Below are positions 25,408 to 34,284 of a DNA stretch of 62,842 nucleotides, piece by piece; the first letter of the stretch is position 1; every line of letters starts with the position of its first letter. The notes below the pieces were generated by a model, which made no database searches, was not told the origin of the DNA, and saw only the letters and a program-made list of their open reading frames with translations. The stretch comes from Microbacterium sp. Leaf151. GTDB lineage: Bacteria; Actinomycetota; Actinomycetes; Actinomycetales; Microbacteriaceae. A program made the translations under genes and the position numbers. The stretch covers positions 1,060,679-1,123,520 of the forward strand of contig NZ_LMOR01000004.1 of the NCBI RefSeq assembly GCF_001424225.1, read 5' to 3'.

Positions 25408-26342
25408 CCCGCGAATTCGATGTCGTGGTGCTCGGCGAAGCACTCATCGACATCGTCACCACTTCCGCCGGGGCGGCCGAGCGCCCCGGCGGAAGCCCGG
25501 CCAACGTCACCGTCGCCCTCGGGCGCCTGGGTCGCGACGCCGCCCTCGTGGCCCGCGTCGCCGACGACGAGCGCGGTCATGCGCTGAACGCGTGGCTCTC
25601 GGCATCCGGGGTCGAGCTGCGGACCGCGGGGAAGCCGGAGCGCACCGCCACCGCCCGCGCGATGATCGACGAGCGCGGCAATGCCACCTACGACTTCGAC
25701 ATCGACTGGACGCTCCCCTCACCCGTCGAGGTCCCCGCCGCGCGGATCTTCCACACCGGGTCGGTCGCCACGACCCTCGCGCCCGGTGCCGACGAGGTGC
25801 GCGCTGCCGCCGAGCGCGCCCGCACGTCGGCACTCATCAGCTACGACCCGAACATCCGCCCCGCCCTGACCGGCGGCGTGGCCGACGCCCGCGCACGTGT
25901 CGAAGCCCTGGTGGCCCTGAGCGACGTCGTGAAAGCCAGCGCCGAAGACGCCGCGTGGCTGTATCCCGGCGTCGCCGCCGTCGACGTCGCCCGCGAGTGG
26001 GTGGCCCTCGGCGCCGGTCTCGCCGTCATCACCGACGGGGATGCCGGATCCCTCGGCGTCACCGCGCACGCCACCGTCGAGATCCCCGCGGTCCCGACCC
26101 GCGTGATCGACACCGTCGGCGCGGGAGACACGTTCATGGGGACGCTGCTCGACGGCATCCTGAACATCTCCGGCGACGTCGCCACCCTGCGCGCCGCGGT
26201 GCACGCACTCGACGAGACCACCCTTCCTCCCCTGCTCCGTCGCGCGGCCGCCGCCGCCGCGATCACCGTCGGACGCGAGGGCATGGACCCCCCGACCAGA
26301 GAAGACCTGCAGCGTGCCGCTGCGCCGAAAGAAAGTGCCTGA
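25404..26342 (+). CDS. Carbohydrate kinase, PfkB family (probable fructokinase)
   Basis: A 312-residue ribokinase-fold kinase. The N-terminal GEALIDIV and GGSPANVTVALGRLG motifs are of fructokinase type, and the C-terminal DTVGAGDTF motif (about 233-241) holds the catalytic Asp. It probably phosphorylates fructose released by the GH32-like enzyme encoded next. Coupled to the upstream permease by a 4-bp overlap. Confidence 0.9.
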   Translation: MTREFDVVVLGEALIDIVTTSAGAAERPGGSPANVTVALGRLGRDAALVARVADDERGHALNAWLSASGVELRTAGKPERTATARAMIDERGNATYDFDIDWTLPSPVEVPAARIFHTGSVATTLAPGADEVRAAAERARTSALISYDPNIRPALTGGVADARARVEALVALSDVVKASAEDAAWLYPGVAAVDVAREWVALGAGLAVITDGDAGSLGVTAHATVEIPAVPTRVIDTVGAGDTFMGTLLDGILNISGDVATLRAAVHALDETTLPPLLRRAAAAAAITVGREGMDPPTREDLQRAAAPKESA

Positions 26343-26343
26343 C

Positions 26344-27312
26344 GTGTTCGACCTCGCCGATTCCTACGTGTGGGATTTCTGGTTCGCCGATGACGGCGAC
26401 GCCTACCACCTGTTCTTCCTCTACGCCTCGCGGGCGCTGCACGATCCGGAGGACCGTCACTACCGCGCCTCGGTGGGCCACGCCGTCTCGACCGATCTCG
26501 TGTCATGGGAGCGCGTCGCCGACGCCCTCGTGCGCGGCGGCCCCGATGATTTCGACGCCCTCGCCACGTGGACCGGCTCGACCGTCCGCCGCGCCGACGG
26601 CACGTGGTTCCTCTTCTACACGGGCTCGCGCCTGGACGACGACGGACGCAACGTGCAGCGCATCGGCTACGCCACCAGCACCGATCTGTTCACCTGGCAC
26701 AAGAACCCCGCCAACCCGGTGCTCGAAGCGGACGGCACGATCTACGAGCGCCTGGCGAACAGCGACTGGCACGACGAGGCCTTCCGCGATCCGTGGGTCT
26801 TCGCCGATCCCGCAGGCCGCGGCTGGCACATGTACGTCACCGCCCGCGCCACGCACGGCGAGCTCAACGGCCGCGGTGTCGTCGCGCATGCCACCTCGAC
26901 CGACCTGGAGACGTGGCAGCTTCAGGCGCCGGTCAGTGAACCGAGCACCGACGGTTTCGGCCAGCTCGAGGTGACCCAGGTCGAGGAGATCGACGGCCGG
27001 GCCGTCCTGATGTTCTCGTGCATGACCGGACAGGCGATGGATGCCGTGCGCGAGCGTCACCCGCGCGGTGCGGTGTGGGCCGTGCCCGCTGACAGCGTGC
27101 TCGGCCCGTTCGACATCGGTTCCGCGACGCCGATCACCGAAGACGACCTGTACGTCGGACGCCTCATCCGAGACCGGGCGGGCGCGTGGCAGCTGCTGGC
27201 GTTCCGCAACGTCGGACCCGACGGTGGTTTCGTCGGCGGCATCACCGATCCCATGCCCGTGGGCTGGGACGGCGACCGCCTCGTCGTGAAGCAGCCGGCC
27301 CTCTCGGTCTGA
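26344..27312 (+). CDS. GH32/GH43-like five-bladed beta-propeller glycosidase (probable beta-fructosidase)
   Basis: A 322-residue protein without a signal peptide, so it acts in the cytoplasm. The fold is recognisable by repeated W/Y-rich blades: VWDFWFADDGDAYHLFFLYASR near 8, GHAVSTDLVSWERV, TWTGSTVRRADGTWFLFYTGSR and the FRDPWVF block (the RDP motif with the transition-state Asp). The usual GH32 N-terminal NDPNG and acid/base ECP motifs are not seen as such; WDFWFAD and GQLEVTQVEEI take their places. I chose GTG 26344 because it directly follows the kinase stop and gives VFDLADSYVWDFW. In-frame GTGs at 26335 and 26314 are alternatives. Kinase and transporter context supports fructoside cleavage. 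Confidence 0.78.
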   Translation: MFDLADSYVWDFWFADDGDAYHLFFLYASRALHDPEDRHYRASVGHAVSTDLVSWERVADALVRGGPDDFDALATWTGSTVRRADGTWFLFYTGSRLDDDGRNVQRIGYATSTDLFTWHKNPANPVLEADGTIYERLANSDWHDEAFRDPWVFADPAGRGWHMYVTARATHGELNGRGVVAHATSTDLETWQLQAPVSEPSTDGFGQLEVTQVEEIDGRAVLMFSCMTGQAMDAVRERHPRGAVWAVPADSVLGPFDIGSATPITEDDLYVGRLIRDRAGAWQLLAFRNVGPDGGFVGGITDPMPVGWDGDRLVVKQPALSV

Positions 27313-27323
27313 CACCCGCTGCT

Positions 27324-27360
27324 CGAGCGCGCACGTCCATTTGGGGGGCGTGCGCGCTCG
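27324..27360 (+). terminator. Hairpin after the GH32-like gene, repeat family B
   Basis: A perfect 12-bp stem, CGAGCGCGCACG (27324-27335) with CGTGCGCGCTCG (27349-27360), 12 nt after the stop. It differs from the 20670-20710 copy at two positions in each arm, and the changes are complementary. Confidence 0.65.
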
Positions 27361-27560
27361 GCGCTTCGGAGGCGCCGCAGGATCGCGCCCGACCGGGGCG
27401 GTCGGCGGAGCAACACCGTCCGCGCGAGGGGAGATAGCGGCGCCACGCGCTCTCAGCACACGAGGAATGACCCCGCAAGGGTGGATGCCACCGCCCCGCC
27501 TCTCGGTAGCGTCGAGCACCCGGCGAGGCTGACGCCCCGCCCCCGACGAGAGGCACGCTC

Positions 27561-27797
27561 ATGGCATCCGACATCTCCGATCCTTCTCAGGCCGCCGCAG
27601 ACGAGAACGCCTACGAGGGCGCCGACGTCGAAGTGTCCCCGACGGAGGGGGAAACCTCCGACGACTCCGTGGGCGAGCCCAAGCCCGGCGGCCTCGGCAC
27701 CGACGGCACCATTCCCGGCAACCCCGACGGTGTCGCCGCGGGTCACTCCGACACCGCCTCGCACTTCAACGCCGAGGAAGACGAAGAGTCGGCTTGA
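27561..27797 (+). CDS. Small acidic, probably disordered protein
   Basis: A 78-residue protein rich in Asp, Glu, Gly and Ser with no hydrophobic core, e.g. VEVSPTEGETSDDSVGEP and a HFNAEEDEESA end. The start follows a GAGAGG ribosome site and a perfect 13-bp hairpin follows the stop, so it looks like a real monocistronic gene. No function was recognised. Confidence 0.6.
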   Translation: MASDISDPSQAAADENAYEGADVEVSPTEGETSDDSVGEPKPGGLGTDGTIPGNPDGVAAGHSDTASHFNAEEDEESA

Positions 27798-27801
27798 GCG
27801 G

Positions 27802-27832
27802 GCGCCGCGCGACCGGCACGGTCGCGCGGCGC
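27802..27832 (+). terminator. Strong hairpin after the small acidic protein
   Basis: A perfect 13-bp stem, GCGCCGCGCGACC / GGTCGCGCGGCGC, with a 5-nt loop. A -10-like TAGAAT (27842-27847) for the nhaA gene follows it. Confidence 0.7.
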
Positions 27833-27908
27833 AGCGCACCGTAGAATGGATCGCGGTGCGTCGGGAAGTCTGGTCGACATTCTGTCGATCGACCCCTGAA
27901 GGAGCTTC

Positions 27909-29240
27909 ATGAGCCACGACACCGTCCGCGCGCCGAGCTGGCCCGGCTACGCCGAGGTGCGCCGCGTCACCACCCTCCTCCGCCGCGAATCCGTCGGCGG
28001 CATGCTGCTGGTCGTCGCGGCGCTCGCGGCCATCATCTGGGCGAACTCCCCGGCATCCGAGTCCTACTTCGCGCTGCGCGACTTCCGGTTCGGCTACGCG
28101 CCGTGGCATCTCGAGTTGAGCGTGGGCGCGTGGGCCGCCGACGGCCTGCTCGCCGTCTTCTTCTTCATGGTCGGGCTCGAGCTCAAGCGAGAGATCGTCG
28201 TCGGCAGTCTCCGCCGGGTCAACACCGCCATCGTGCCGGTGACGGCTGCCGTCGCCGGCGTCGCCGCGCCCGCCCTCATCTACGTCGCCATCGTTCACTC
28301 CCAGCCGAGCCTGCTGGCCGGATGGGCCATCCCCACCGCGACCGACATCGCGTTCGCCGTGGCGGTGCTCGCCCTCGTCGGCTCGCACCTACCCGGACCT
28401 CTGCGGATCTTCCTGCTGACTCTCGCCGTCGTCGACGACCTGATCGCCATCGCGATCATCGCGATCTTCTACACCAGCGACATCTCGTTGCTACCGCTGG
28501 CGATCTTCGCCCTGCTCGTGGCGGTCTACGCCGTCATCGCGCACCGGGGACGCGCCTGGTTCGCGCGCACCCCGTGGGGCGCGTGGGCGGTGCTCCTGCC
28601 GGTCGGCTTCGCCGCGTGGGCATTCCTGCACGCCTCGGGCGTACACGCCACGATTGCCGGCGTCGCCCTCGCCTTCACCGTCCCGGTCGCCGCCTCGCGT
28701 CGCCGGCCCGAGATCCGCGGCATGGATCTCGCCGAGCAGTTCGAGCATCGCTTCCGTCCCCTCTCGGCGGGGATCGCCGTGCCCCTGTTCGCCTTCTTCG
28801 CCGCGGGCGTCTCCGTCGGAGGGGGCGAGGGACTGCTCCGCGCCGTCTCGGACCCCGTCACGCTCGGCGTCGTCGCGGGGCTCGTGCTCGGCAAGCCCCT
28901 CGGCATCCTGCTCGGAGTGCGTCTGCTCACTCTCGTGACGAAGGTGAGGCTCGACCCCGCGTTGAAGTGGATCGACCTCGCCGGGATCGGTCTGCTCGCC
29001 GGGATCGGCTTCACCGTCTCGTTGCTGATCGCCGAGCTCAGCTTCCCCGACGGCTCGCCGCACACCGACGACGCCAAGATCGCGATCATGGTCGCCTCGC
29101 TCCTGGCATCCGTCCTCGCCTCAGCCGTGCTGCTCGTGCGCAACCGGCGCTACAAGCAGCTCGCGCTCGCGGAGGACGTGGACGCCGACGGCGACGACGT
29201 GCCCGACGTCTATCAGCAGCCGGTCGACCGCGACCGCTGA
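27909..29240 (+). CDS. nhaA: Na+/H+ antiporter NhaA
   Basis: A 443-residue antiporter with about 12 membrane segments. The ion-binding pair is at Asp176-Asp177 (AVVDDLIAI), and ATDIAFAV holds Asp146. The three Asp have the same mutual spacing as E. coli NhaA Asp133/163/164. FFFMVGLELKREIVVGSL near 84-101 is another signature. The C-terminal tail is acidic (DVDADGDDVPD). It exchanges sodium for protons across the inner membrane at high pH or salt. The ATG follows a GAAGGAG ribosome site. Confidence 0.96.
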   Translation: MSHDTVRAPSWPGYAEVRRVTTLLRRESVGGMLLVVAALAAIIWANSPASESYFALRDFRFGYAPWHLELSVGAWAADGLLAVFFFMVGLELKREIVVGSLRRVNTAIVPVTAAVAGVAAPALIYVAIVHSQPSLLAGWAIPTATDIAFAVAVLALVGSHLPGPLRIFLLTLAVVDDLIAIAIIAIFYTSDISLLPLAIFALLVAVYAVIAHRGRAWFARTPWGAWAVLLPVGFAAWAFLHASGVHATIAGVALAFTVPVAASRRRPEIRGMDLAEQFEHRFRPLSAGIAVPLFAFFAAGVSVGGGEGLLRAVSDPVTLGVVAGLVLGKPLGILLGVRLLTLVTKVRLDPALKWIDLAGIGLLAGIGFTVSLLIAELSFPDGSPHTDDAKIAIMVASLLASVLASAVLLVRNRRYKQLALAEDVDADGDDVPDVYQQPVDRDR

Positions 29241-29246
29241 AGGGCG

Positions 29247-29837
29247 TCAGCCGAAGACCTGCGAAGCGATCTCCGACAGCCACGCGCGGGCGTTCACGTT
29301 GACGGTCTCGAGGTAGATCCAGGTGCCGTCGCGGGCGACGACGACGTCTTCGGTATCGGTCGACGCACCGGGTGCCACGCAATACTGTGCGCCGAAGTCG
29401 TCCGAGGCCTGGCACTGGTAGCCCTGCGCCGGCAGCGAAGCGAGCCCCGATTCGACGTCGGCCGCGCTCGCGCTGCTGATGATGAGCAGCACCGCAGCGG
29501 CTTCCTCCTGGATCCAGTTGCACGACAGATCTGTCGTGGCGTTCGTCGGCGCCGGGCGCACGAACCCGTCGGCGTGCTGGGCGGTCAGGTCGCCGACCGT
29601 CTGTTGCCGAGTGGCCGCGGTGCCCAGGTCATCGCACGACGCGGGGATCGAGACGGATGCCGCCGTGCTCGGCGTCGGCGTCGCGCTCGGCGTCATGCTC
29701 GGTGACGGGGTGGGCGCGGGCGCCGCGCTCGACACGGTTGTCGACGGATCCGGCGTCGACCCGCCTCCGCTGCACCCGGCGAGCGCGGTCACCGCGCTGA
29801 GCACCACCGCCACCGTCAGGACGATCTTCCCTCGCAT
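29247..29837 (-). CDS. Putative lipoprotein (DUF3558-like)
   Basis: A 196-residue secreted lipoprotein. MRGKIVLTVAVVLSAVTALAGC ends in the lipobox LAGC. A Ser/Thr/Pro-rich linker (about 26-62) follows, then a compact domain with four cysteines (SCDDLG, LSCNWIQ, YQCQ, QYCVAP) that probably form two disulfides. The layout is like actinobacterial DUF3558-type surface lipoproteins, but I am not certain of the family. It is convergent with nhaA. Confidence 0.7.
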   Translation of the reverse strand: MRGKIVLTVAVVLSAVTALAGCSGGGSTPDPSTTVSSAAPAPTPSPSMTPSATPTPSTAASVSIPASCDDLGTAATRQQTVGDLTAQHADGFVRPAPTNATTDLSCNWIQEEAAAVLLIISSASAADVESGLASLPAQGYQCQASDDFGAQYCVAPGASTDTEDVVVARDGTWIYLETVNVNARAWLSEIASQVFG

Positions 29838-29918
29838 GCGAAGCCTCCGCTCACGGGCGCAGCTCGTCGCGCGCCCCGATCCGCTCACGATAGCGCCCGG
29901 TGGCCGGCGAACGCAGCC

Positions 29919-30932
29919 TCAGGCCGACGCGCGCTCCACGACCTCGGTGGGCAGGATCGTCGCGTGCGCCGCGGGGCGACCGGCGAGGACATCGAGGAGC
30001 ACGGATGCCATGTGACGCCCCTGCGTGAGCGACGGCTGGCGCACGGTGGTGAGCGAGGGCGTGATCGAGGTCGACACCGACGAATCGTCGAAGCCCATGA
30101 CCGCGACGTCGCGCCCGGGCTCGATGCCCTTCTCACGCAGGGCGGCGTAGGCCCCGCGCGCCATGAGGTCGCTCGCGACGAACACGGCGTCGGGCGCCTC
30201 CCCCGCGGCGAGGATGCGGTTCATCGCCAGCGCCCCGCCCATCTCGGTGAAATCGCCGTCGTCGACGGCCGCGGGCTCGAGTCCCGCCGCGGCCATCTCG
30301 TCGCGGAACCCCCGCAGGCGGTCGATGCCGGCGGCCATGTCCTGCGGACCCGAGATGGTCGCGATCCGCCGGTGCCCGCGCGCGAGCAGGTAGGCGGCGG
30401 CCGCCCGACCGCCCTTCACGTTGTCGACGTCGACGTAGTAGTCGTCAGCGCGCACGCGCACCGGTCGTCCGCCGTAGACGACCGGCACGACATCGGCGAT
30501 GCGCTCGAGGAAGGTGTCGCTCGTGTGGTGAGAGGCGACGATCGCCCCGTCGACGCTGCCTCCGCGCAGGTACGCGACCGCCTTGGCGCCCGCGTCGTCG
30601 CTGGCGATCAGCATGTTCATGATGTAGTCGCTCTCACCGATCACCTCGCCGATGCCGGCGACGATCGAGGCGAAGAACGGGTCGCCGAAGAAGCGATCGG
30701 TCTGCTCGGGGATGATGAGCGCGATGGCGCGGGTCTGACGGCTGGCCAGCGAGCGCGCCGCGCGGTTGGGGACGTACTGCAGCTCGTCGATCGCGCGGCG
30801 CACGGCCTCGAGGGCCGTGGGAGAGACCGCGGGGGAACCGTTGACCACGCGGGACACCGTCGATCGGGAGACGCCGGCGCGCGCCGCGACCTCTTCGATG
30901 GTGGCGGCGCCTCGAACGGGTGCGAGTTCCAT
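29919..30932 (-). CDS. LacI family regulator, CelR-like
   Basis: A 337-residue repressor. The HTH TIEEVAARAGVSRSTVSRVVNG spans about 11-32, with the hinge NRAARSLASRQT. The sugar domain contains FVASDLMARGAYAAL and VMGFDDSSVSTSITPSLTTVRQP. It lies 32 bp after the GH1 gene on the same strand. The 14-bp site TGGGAGCGCTCCCA before the GH1 gene is the published CelR operator type of Thermobifida, so this protein is probably a cellobiose-responsive repressor. Confidence 0.88.
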   Translation of the reverse strand: MELAPVRGAATIEEVAARAGVSRSTVSRVVNGSPAVSPTALEAVRRAIDELQYVPNRAARSLASRQTRAIALIIPEQTDRFFGDPFFASIVAGIGEVIGESDYIMNMLIASDDAGAKAVAYLRGGSVDGAIVASHHTSDTFLERIADVVPVVYGGRPVRVRADDYYVDVDNVKGGRAAAAYLLARGHRRIATISGPQDMAAGIDRLRGFRDEMAAAGLEPAAVDDGDFTEMGGALAMNRILAAGEAPDAVFVASDLMARGAYAALREKGIEPGRDVAVMGFDDSSVSTSITPSLTTVRQPSLTQGRHMASVLLDVLAGRPAAHATILPTEVVERASA

Positions 30933-30964
30933 CGCGGTGCCTCCTCGGGGCCCTCGCGCGGGGG

Positions 30965-32419
30965 TCACACCGCGGGTCGGGTGGCCAGTGCGCGCTCGGC
31001 GATGATGTGAGCGTACTGCCGGCCGGAGTCCTTGATGGTGCGCTCCTGGGTCCGGTAATCGACCGACACGATGCCGAAGCGTTTGGCGTAGCCCCAGGCC
31101 CATTCGAAGTTGTCCAGGAGCGACCAGTAGAAGTAGCCCCGCACGTCGACGCCCTTCTCGACGGCATCCAGAACCGCCGCCAGGTGCACCTCGACGAACT
31201 CCACGCGCTCGGTGTCGTGCACGCGGGTCTCGCCGTCTTCGACCACGACCTCGTCGTCGTACGACGCACCGTTCTCGGTGATGTAGAGCGCGGTGCCGGC
31301 GGGGGCGGAGTACTCCTCGCTCACCCGCTCGAGGAGGCGGGTCAGCCCCTCGGGCTGCACCTCCCAGCCCATGTTGGTGCGCGACAGGCCCCGGTCGTGC
31401 CAGAACAGGTTCTCGTGCGCGGGGAAGGGCTTGCCGATCGGCCGCGTCGTGGGGGCGTCGCCGGCGGGCGGCTCGACCTCGGGCGGCGTACCGCCGACGA
31501 ACTCACCGTGGTAGTAGTTCACGCCGAGCGAGTCGATGGGGGTCGAGATGACGTCGAGGTCGCCGGGCTGCACGGCGGCCTGCCACCGGACTACGGCCTC
31601 GGCGTCGGTGTCGCGGAAGTCCTTGATGATGTCGGCCGGGTAGGCGCCGCGGAACACCGGGTCGAGGAACCAGCGGTTGAACTGTCCGTCGATCCGGCGC
31701 GCGGCGTCGAGGTCGGCGGGGTTCGCCGGGTTCGCGGCATCCGCCACCGTCAGGTTCAGCGTCAGACCGAGGTTGAGCGAGGCGTCGCGCGCACGCAGCT
31801 CGCGAACGGTCTGGCCGTGTCCGAGCAGCAGGTGGTGCGCGGCGAGCATGCCCTCGGCCTGCGAGTAGTGCCCCGGAGCGTGGGCACCGGCGGTGTAGCT
31901 GAGGAACGACGAGCACCACGGCTCGTTGAGGGTCGTCCAGACGTCGACGCGATCGCCGAGGGCGTCGTGCATGTCGAGGGCGTACTCGGTGAAGCGCTCG
32001 CTCGTCTCGCGGACGGTCCACCCACCCTTGTCCTGCAGCGCCTGCGGGAGGTCCCAGTGGTACAGCGTCAGCCAGGGCAGGATGCCGGCGCTCAAGAGCT
32101 CGTCGACGAGACGCTTGTAGAAGTCGACGCCCTTCGGATTCAGCGCACCGCCGTCGGGGCGCACCCGCGACCACGAGGTCGAGAAGCGATAGGTCTGGAG
32201 GCCGAGCTCCTTCATGAGCCGCACATCGTCGGCGTAGCGGTGGTAATGATCGCACGCGACATCGCCGTTGTCGGCGTTGATGACGGCGTCGGGAACGCGG
32301 CAGAACGCGTCCCAGATGGATGCCGTGCGGCCGTCTTCGAAGGCTGCTCCTTCGATCTGGTAGGCCGCGGTGGCGGCACCGAAGAGGAAGCCGTCGGGAA
32401 ACGGTCGGGTGTGGGACAT
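30965..32419 (-). CDS. GH1 beta-glucosidase
   Basis: A 484-residue family 1 glycosidase, full length. The acid/base Glu166 sits in TLNEP and the nucleophile Glu382 in ITENG. The N-terminal [15 protein letters not shown] signature is present near 11-25. There is no signal peptide, so it acts on imported cellobiose or similar beta-glucosides. The ATG at 32419 has a GGAAGGAA ribosome site 8 nt upstream, which decides against the longer in-frame starts. It is followed by the CelR-like regulator, as in cellobiose loci of other actinobacteria; no transporter is encoded beside it. Confidence 0.95.
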   Translation of the reverse strand: MSHTRPFPDGFLFGAATAAYQIEGAAFEDGRTASIWDAFCRVPDAVINADNGDVACDHYHRYADDVRLMKELGLQTYRFSTSWSRVRPDGGALNPKGVDFYKRLVDELLSAGILPWLTLYHWDLPQALQDKGGWTVRETSERFTEYALDMHDALGDRVDVWTTLNEPWCSSFLSYTAGAHAPGHYSQAEGMLAAHHLLLGHGQTVRELRARDASLNLGLTLNLTVADAANPANPADLDAARRIDGQFNRWFLDPVFRGAYPADIIKDFRDTDAEAVVRWQAAVQPGDLDVISTPIDSLGVNYYHGEFVGGTPPEVEPPAGDAPTTRPIGKPFPAHENLFWHDRGLSRTNMGWEVQPEGLTRLLERVSEEYSAPAGTALYITENGASYDDEVVVEDGETRVHDTERVEFVEVHLAAVLDAVEKGVDVRGYFYWSLLDNFEWAWGYAKRFGIVSVDYRTQERTIKDSGRQYAHIIAERALATRPAV

Positions 32420-32486
32420 GGTTCGGGTTCCTTCCGTGGGCGCGAGGGTCATCCTCTCACCGACCTCCCCATGATGCCACGGCGGA

Positions 32487-32500
32487 TGGGAGCGCTCCCA
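32487..32500. promoter_or_regulatory. CelR-type operator
   Basis: TGGGAGCGCTCCCA is a perfect 14-bp palindrome identical to the known CelR binding site of Thermobifida fusca. It lies 68 bp before the GH1 start codon. Confidence 0.88.
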
Positions 32501-32520
32501 TGTCCGTGATGTCGGCACCA

Positions 32521-32555
32521 CGCCATCCGGGATGGCGCGACGGCTCTTGTAGACT
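32521..32555 (+). promoter_or_regulatory. purS promoter region with 17-bp palindrome
   Basis: A perfect palindrome, CGCCATCCGGGATGGCG (32521-32537), lies before the -10 box TAGACT (32550-32555) and covers the place of the -35. It could be an operator for purS-purQ. A 35-nt leader with a GGAG ribosome site follows. Confidence 0.5.
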
Positions 32556-32590
32556 GGCATTCACAACGCCACCCGACTCCTGGAGCTGCA

Positions 32591-32839
32591 GTGCCCACCA
32601 TCGTCGTCGACGTCATGCCCAAGGCCGAGCTTCTCGACCCGCAGGGAAAGGCCGTCGCCGGCGCCCTGTCGCGGCTCGGCGAGAACCGCTTCTCCGACGT
32701 GCGCATCGGCAAGCGCTTCGAGCTCACCGTCGACGGCGAGGTCGACGAGGCCACGCTGGCGCGCGTGCGCGAGCTCGCCGACGAGATGCTCTCGAACGCC
32801 GTCATCGAAGACGTGGTGAGCATCGAGGTCGTGGAGTGA
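32591..32839 (+). CDS. purS: FGAM synthase subunit PurS
   Basis: An 82-residue protein that bridges PurL and PurQ in formylglycinamidine synthesis. The pattern [26 protein letters not shown]...VRIGKRFEL...[13 protein letters not shown] is that of PurS. It starts at GTG 32591 behind a GGAG site. The stop overlaps the purQ GTG by 4 bp. Confidence 0.95.
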   Translation: MPTIVVDVMPKAELLDPQGKAVAGALSRLGENRFSDVRIGKRFELTVDGEVDEATLARVRELADEMLSNAVIEDVVSIEVVE

Positions 32840-33543
32840 CCGCCCGCATCGGCGTCATCACCTTTCCGGGTTCGCTCGACGACCGCGACGCCCAGCGCGC
32901 CATCCGTCTCGCGGGTGGCGAACCCGTGGCCCTCTGGCACGGCGAGCACGACCTGAAGGGCGTCGACGCCCTCGTGCTCCCCGGTGGCTTCAGCTACGGC
33001 GACTATCTGCGCGCCGGAGCCATCGCCGCTTTCGCGCCGATCATGGCCGAGGTCAAGGACGCCGCCGCCAAGGGCCTGCCGGTGCTCGGCATCTGCAACG
33101 GTTTCCAGATGCTCGTCGAGGCGCACCTGCTGCCCGGCGGACTCATCCGCAACGCCCACCAGCAGTTCATCCGCCGCGATCAGCGCGTGCGCGTCGAGAA
33201 CGCCTCGACCGCATGGACGAGCGATTTCACCGCGGGCGACGAGATCGTCATCCCCCTGAAGAACGCCGACGGCGGATACATCGCAGATGCCGAAACCCTC
33301 GCGCGCGTGAACGGCGAGGGCCTCGTGGCCTTCCGCTATGTCGGCGTGAACCCCAACGGCTCGCTCGACGACATCGCCGGCCTCACCAATGAGCGGCGCA
33401 ACGTCGTGGGCCTGATGCCGCACCCCGAGCACGCTGTCGAGCCCGGCTTCGGCCCCGGCACCCGTGTCGCCATGCGCTCCGGCGTCGACGGCCTCGGTTT
33501 CTTCACCTCGGCGATCGCCGCCGTGGTGGGCGCCGCAGCCTGA
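32836..33543 (+). CDS. purQ: FGAM synthase glutaminase subunit PurQ
   Basis: A 235-residue class I glutamine amidotransferase. It releases ammonia from glutamine for PurL. The nucleophile is Cys87 in GICNGFQ, and His196/Glu198 in MPHPEHA complete the triad. FPGSLDDRD and [14 protein letters not shown] are PurQ signatures. The GTG start overlaps purS by 4 bp. A purL gene, often next, is not in the window. A GntR regulator gene starts 10 bp later instead. Confidence 0.96.
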   Translation: MTARIGVITFPGSLDDRDAQRAIRLAGGEPVALWHGEHDLKGVDALVLPGGFSYGDYLRAGAIAAFAPIMAEVKDAAAKGLPVLGICNGFQMLVEAHLLPGGLIRNAHQQFIRRDQRVRVENASTAWTSDFTAGDEIVIPLKNADGGYIADAETLARVNGEGLVAFRYVGVNPNGSLDDIAGLTNERRNVVGLMPHPEHAVEPGFGPGTRVAMRSGVDGLGFFTSAIAAVVGAAA

Positions 33544-33553
33544 CGCCCCGCCC

Positions 33554-34267
33554 GTGACCGACAAGCGCGCCCCCGATCAAGACGCGCTCATCGATCGCAT
33601 CCTGCATCTCTGGCGGGCGGATGCCGACACCCTCCCCTCCGAGCCGCGCCTGGCCGAGCTGACGAGCGCGAGCCGCAATTCGGTGCGTGAGGCGCTGATC
33701 CGCCTCGAGGAGCGGGGCTACGTGCACCGCACGCAGGGTGCGCGCACCTCTCTCAACCGACGCCTGCCCGGGGTGGGACGCCGCATCGACGAGCAGTTCG
33801 ACCACTCGCTGTCGATCCGCGCCGCGGGATACGAGCCGACTCTCGAGGTCGTGGCGGCCGAGCGCATGACGCTCGTTTCCGGCGACGACCGTTACGACGA
33901 TCTGCAAGACGGCACCGAGGTGCTGCGCACCCGCAAGATGTGGCGTGTCGACGGCGTGCCCTACGCCCTCGCCGAAGACCTCGTGCCCCTCACGCGCCCG
34001 GCCGAACTCGATCCCCGCCGACCGGTGTTCGACCTCGCCGAGGCGGCCAACGGCATCCGGGTGGCGTGGGAGACGATGTGGATCGACGCGACCTCGCTCG
34101 ACGAGGTGCGCGCCGGGATCCTCGATGCCGAGCCCGGCTCGCCCGTGATCGAGATGACCTACTGCGGCTACGGCGCTGACGACGCCATCGGGTACTGGTC
34201 ACGCGAGGTGCAGCTGCCGGCGCCGCCCGGGCTGCGCAATGCGCTCATCCGGCGCGTTCGGTCCTGA
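33554..34267 (+). CDS. GntR family regulator, HutC/UTRA type
   Basis: A 237-residue regulator. A winged-helix domain (LPSEPRLAELTSASRNSVREALIRLEERGYVHRTQG) fills about 22-60. A UTRA ligand domain follows (LRTRKMWRVDGVPYALAEDLVPL; IEMTYCGYGADD). The GTG start is 10 bp after purQ. Its likely targets are the two ACTTGT-x-ACAAG sites at 34420-34458 in front of the next operon. Confidence 0.88.
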   Translation: MTDKRAPDQDALIDRILHLWRADADTLPSEPRLAELTSASRNSVREALIRLEERGYVHRTQGARTSLNRRLPGVGRRIDEQFDHSLSIRAAGYEPTLEVVAAERMTLVSGDDRYDDLQDGTEVLRTRKMWRVDGVPYALAEDLVPLTRPAELDPRRPVFDLAEAANGIRVAWETMWIDATSLDEVRAGILDAEPGSPVIEMTYCGYGADDAIGYWSREVQLPAPPGLRNALIRRVRS

Positions 34268-34284
34268 CGCCTGCGCCGTTGGCG

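Noticed and set aside
27842..27908. Possible sodium-sensing riboswitch before nhaA
   Set aside because: The leader after the TAGAAT box is only about 55 nt, and I could not recognise a conserved aptamer fold.
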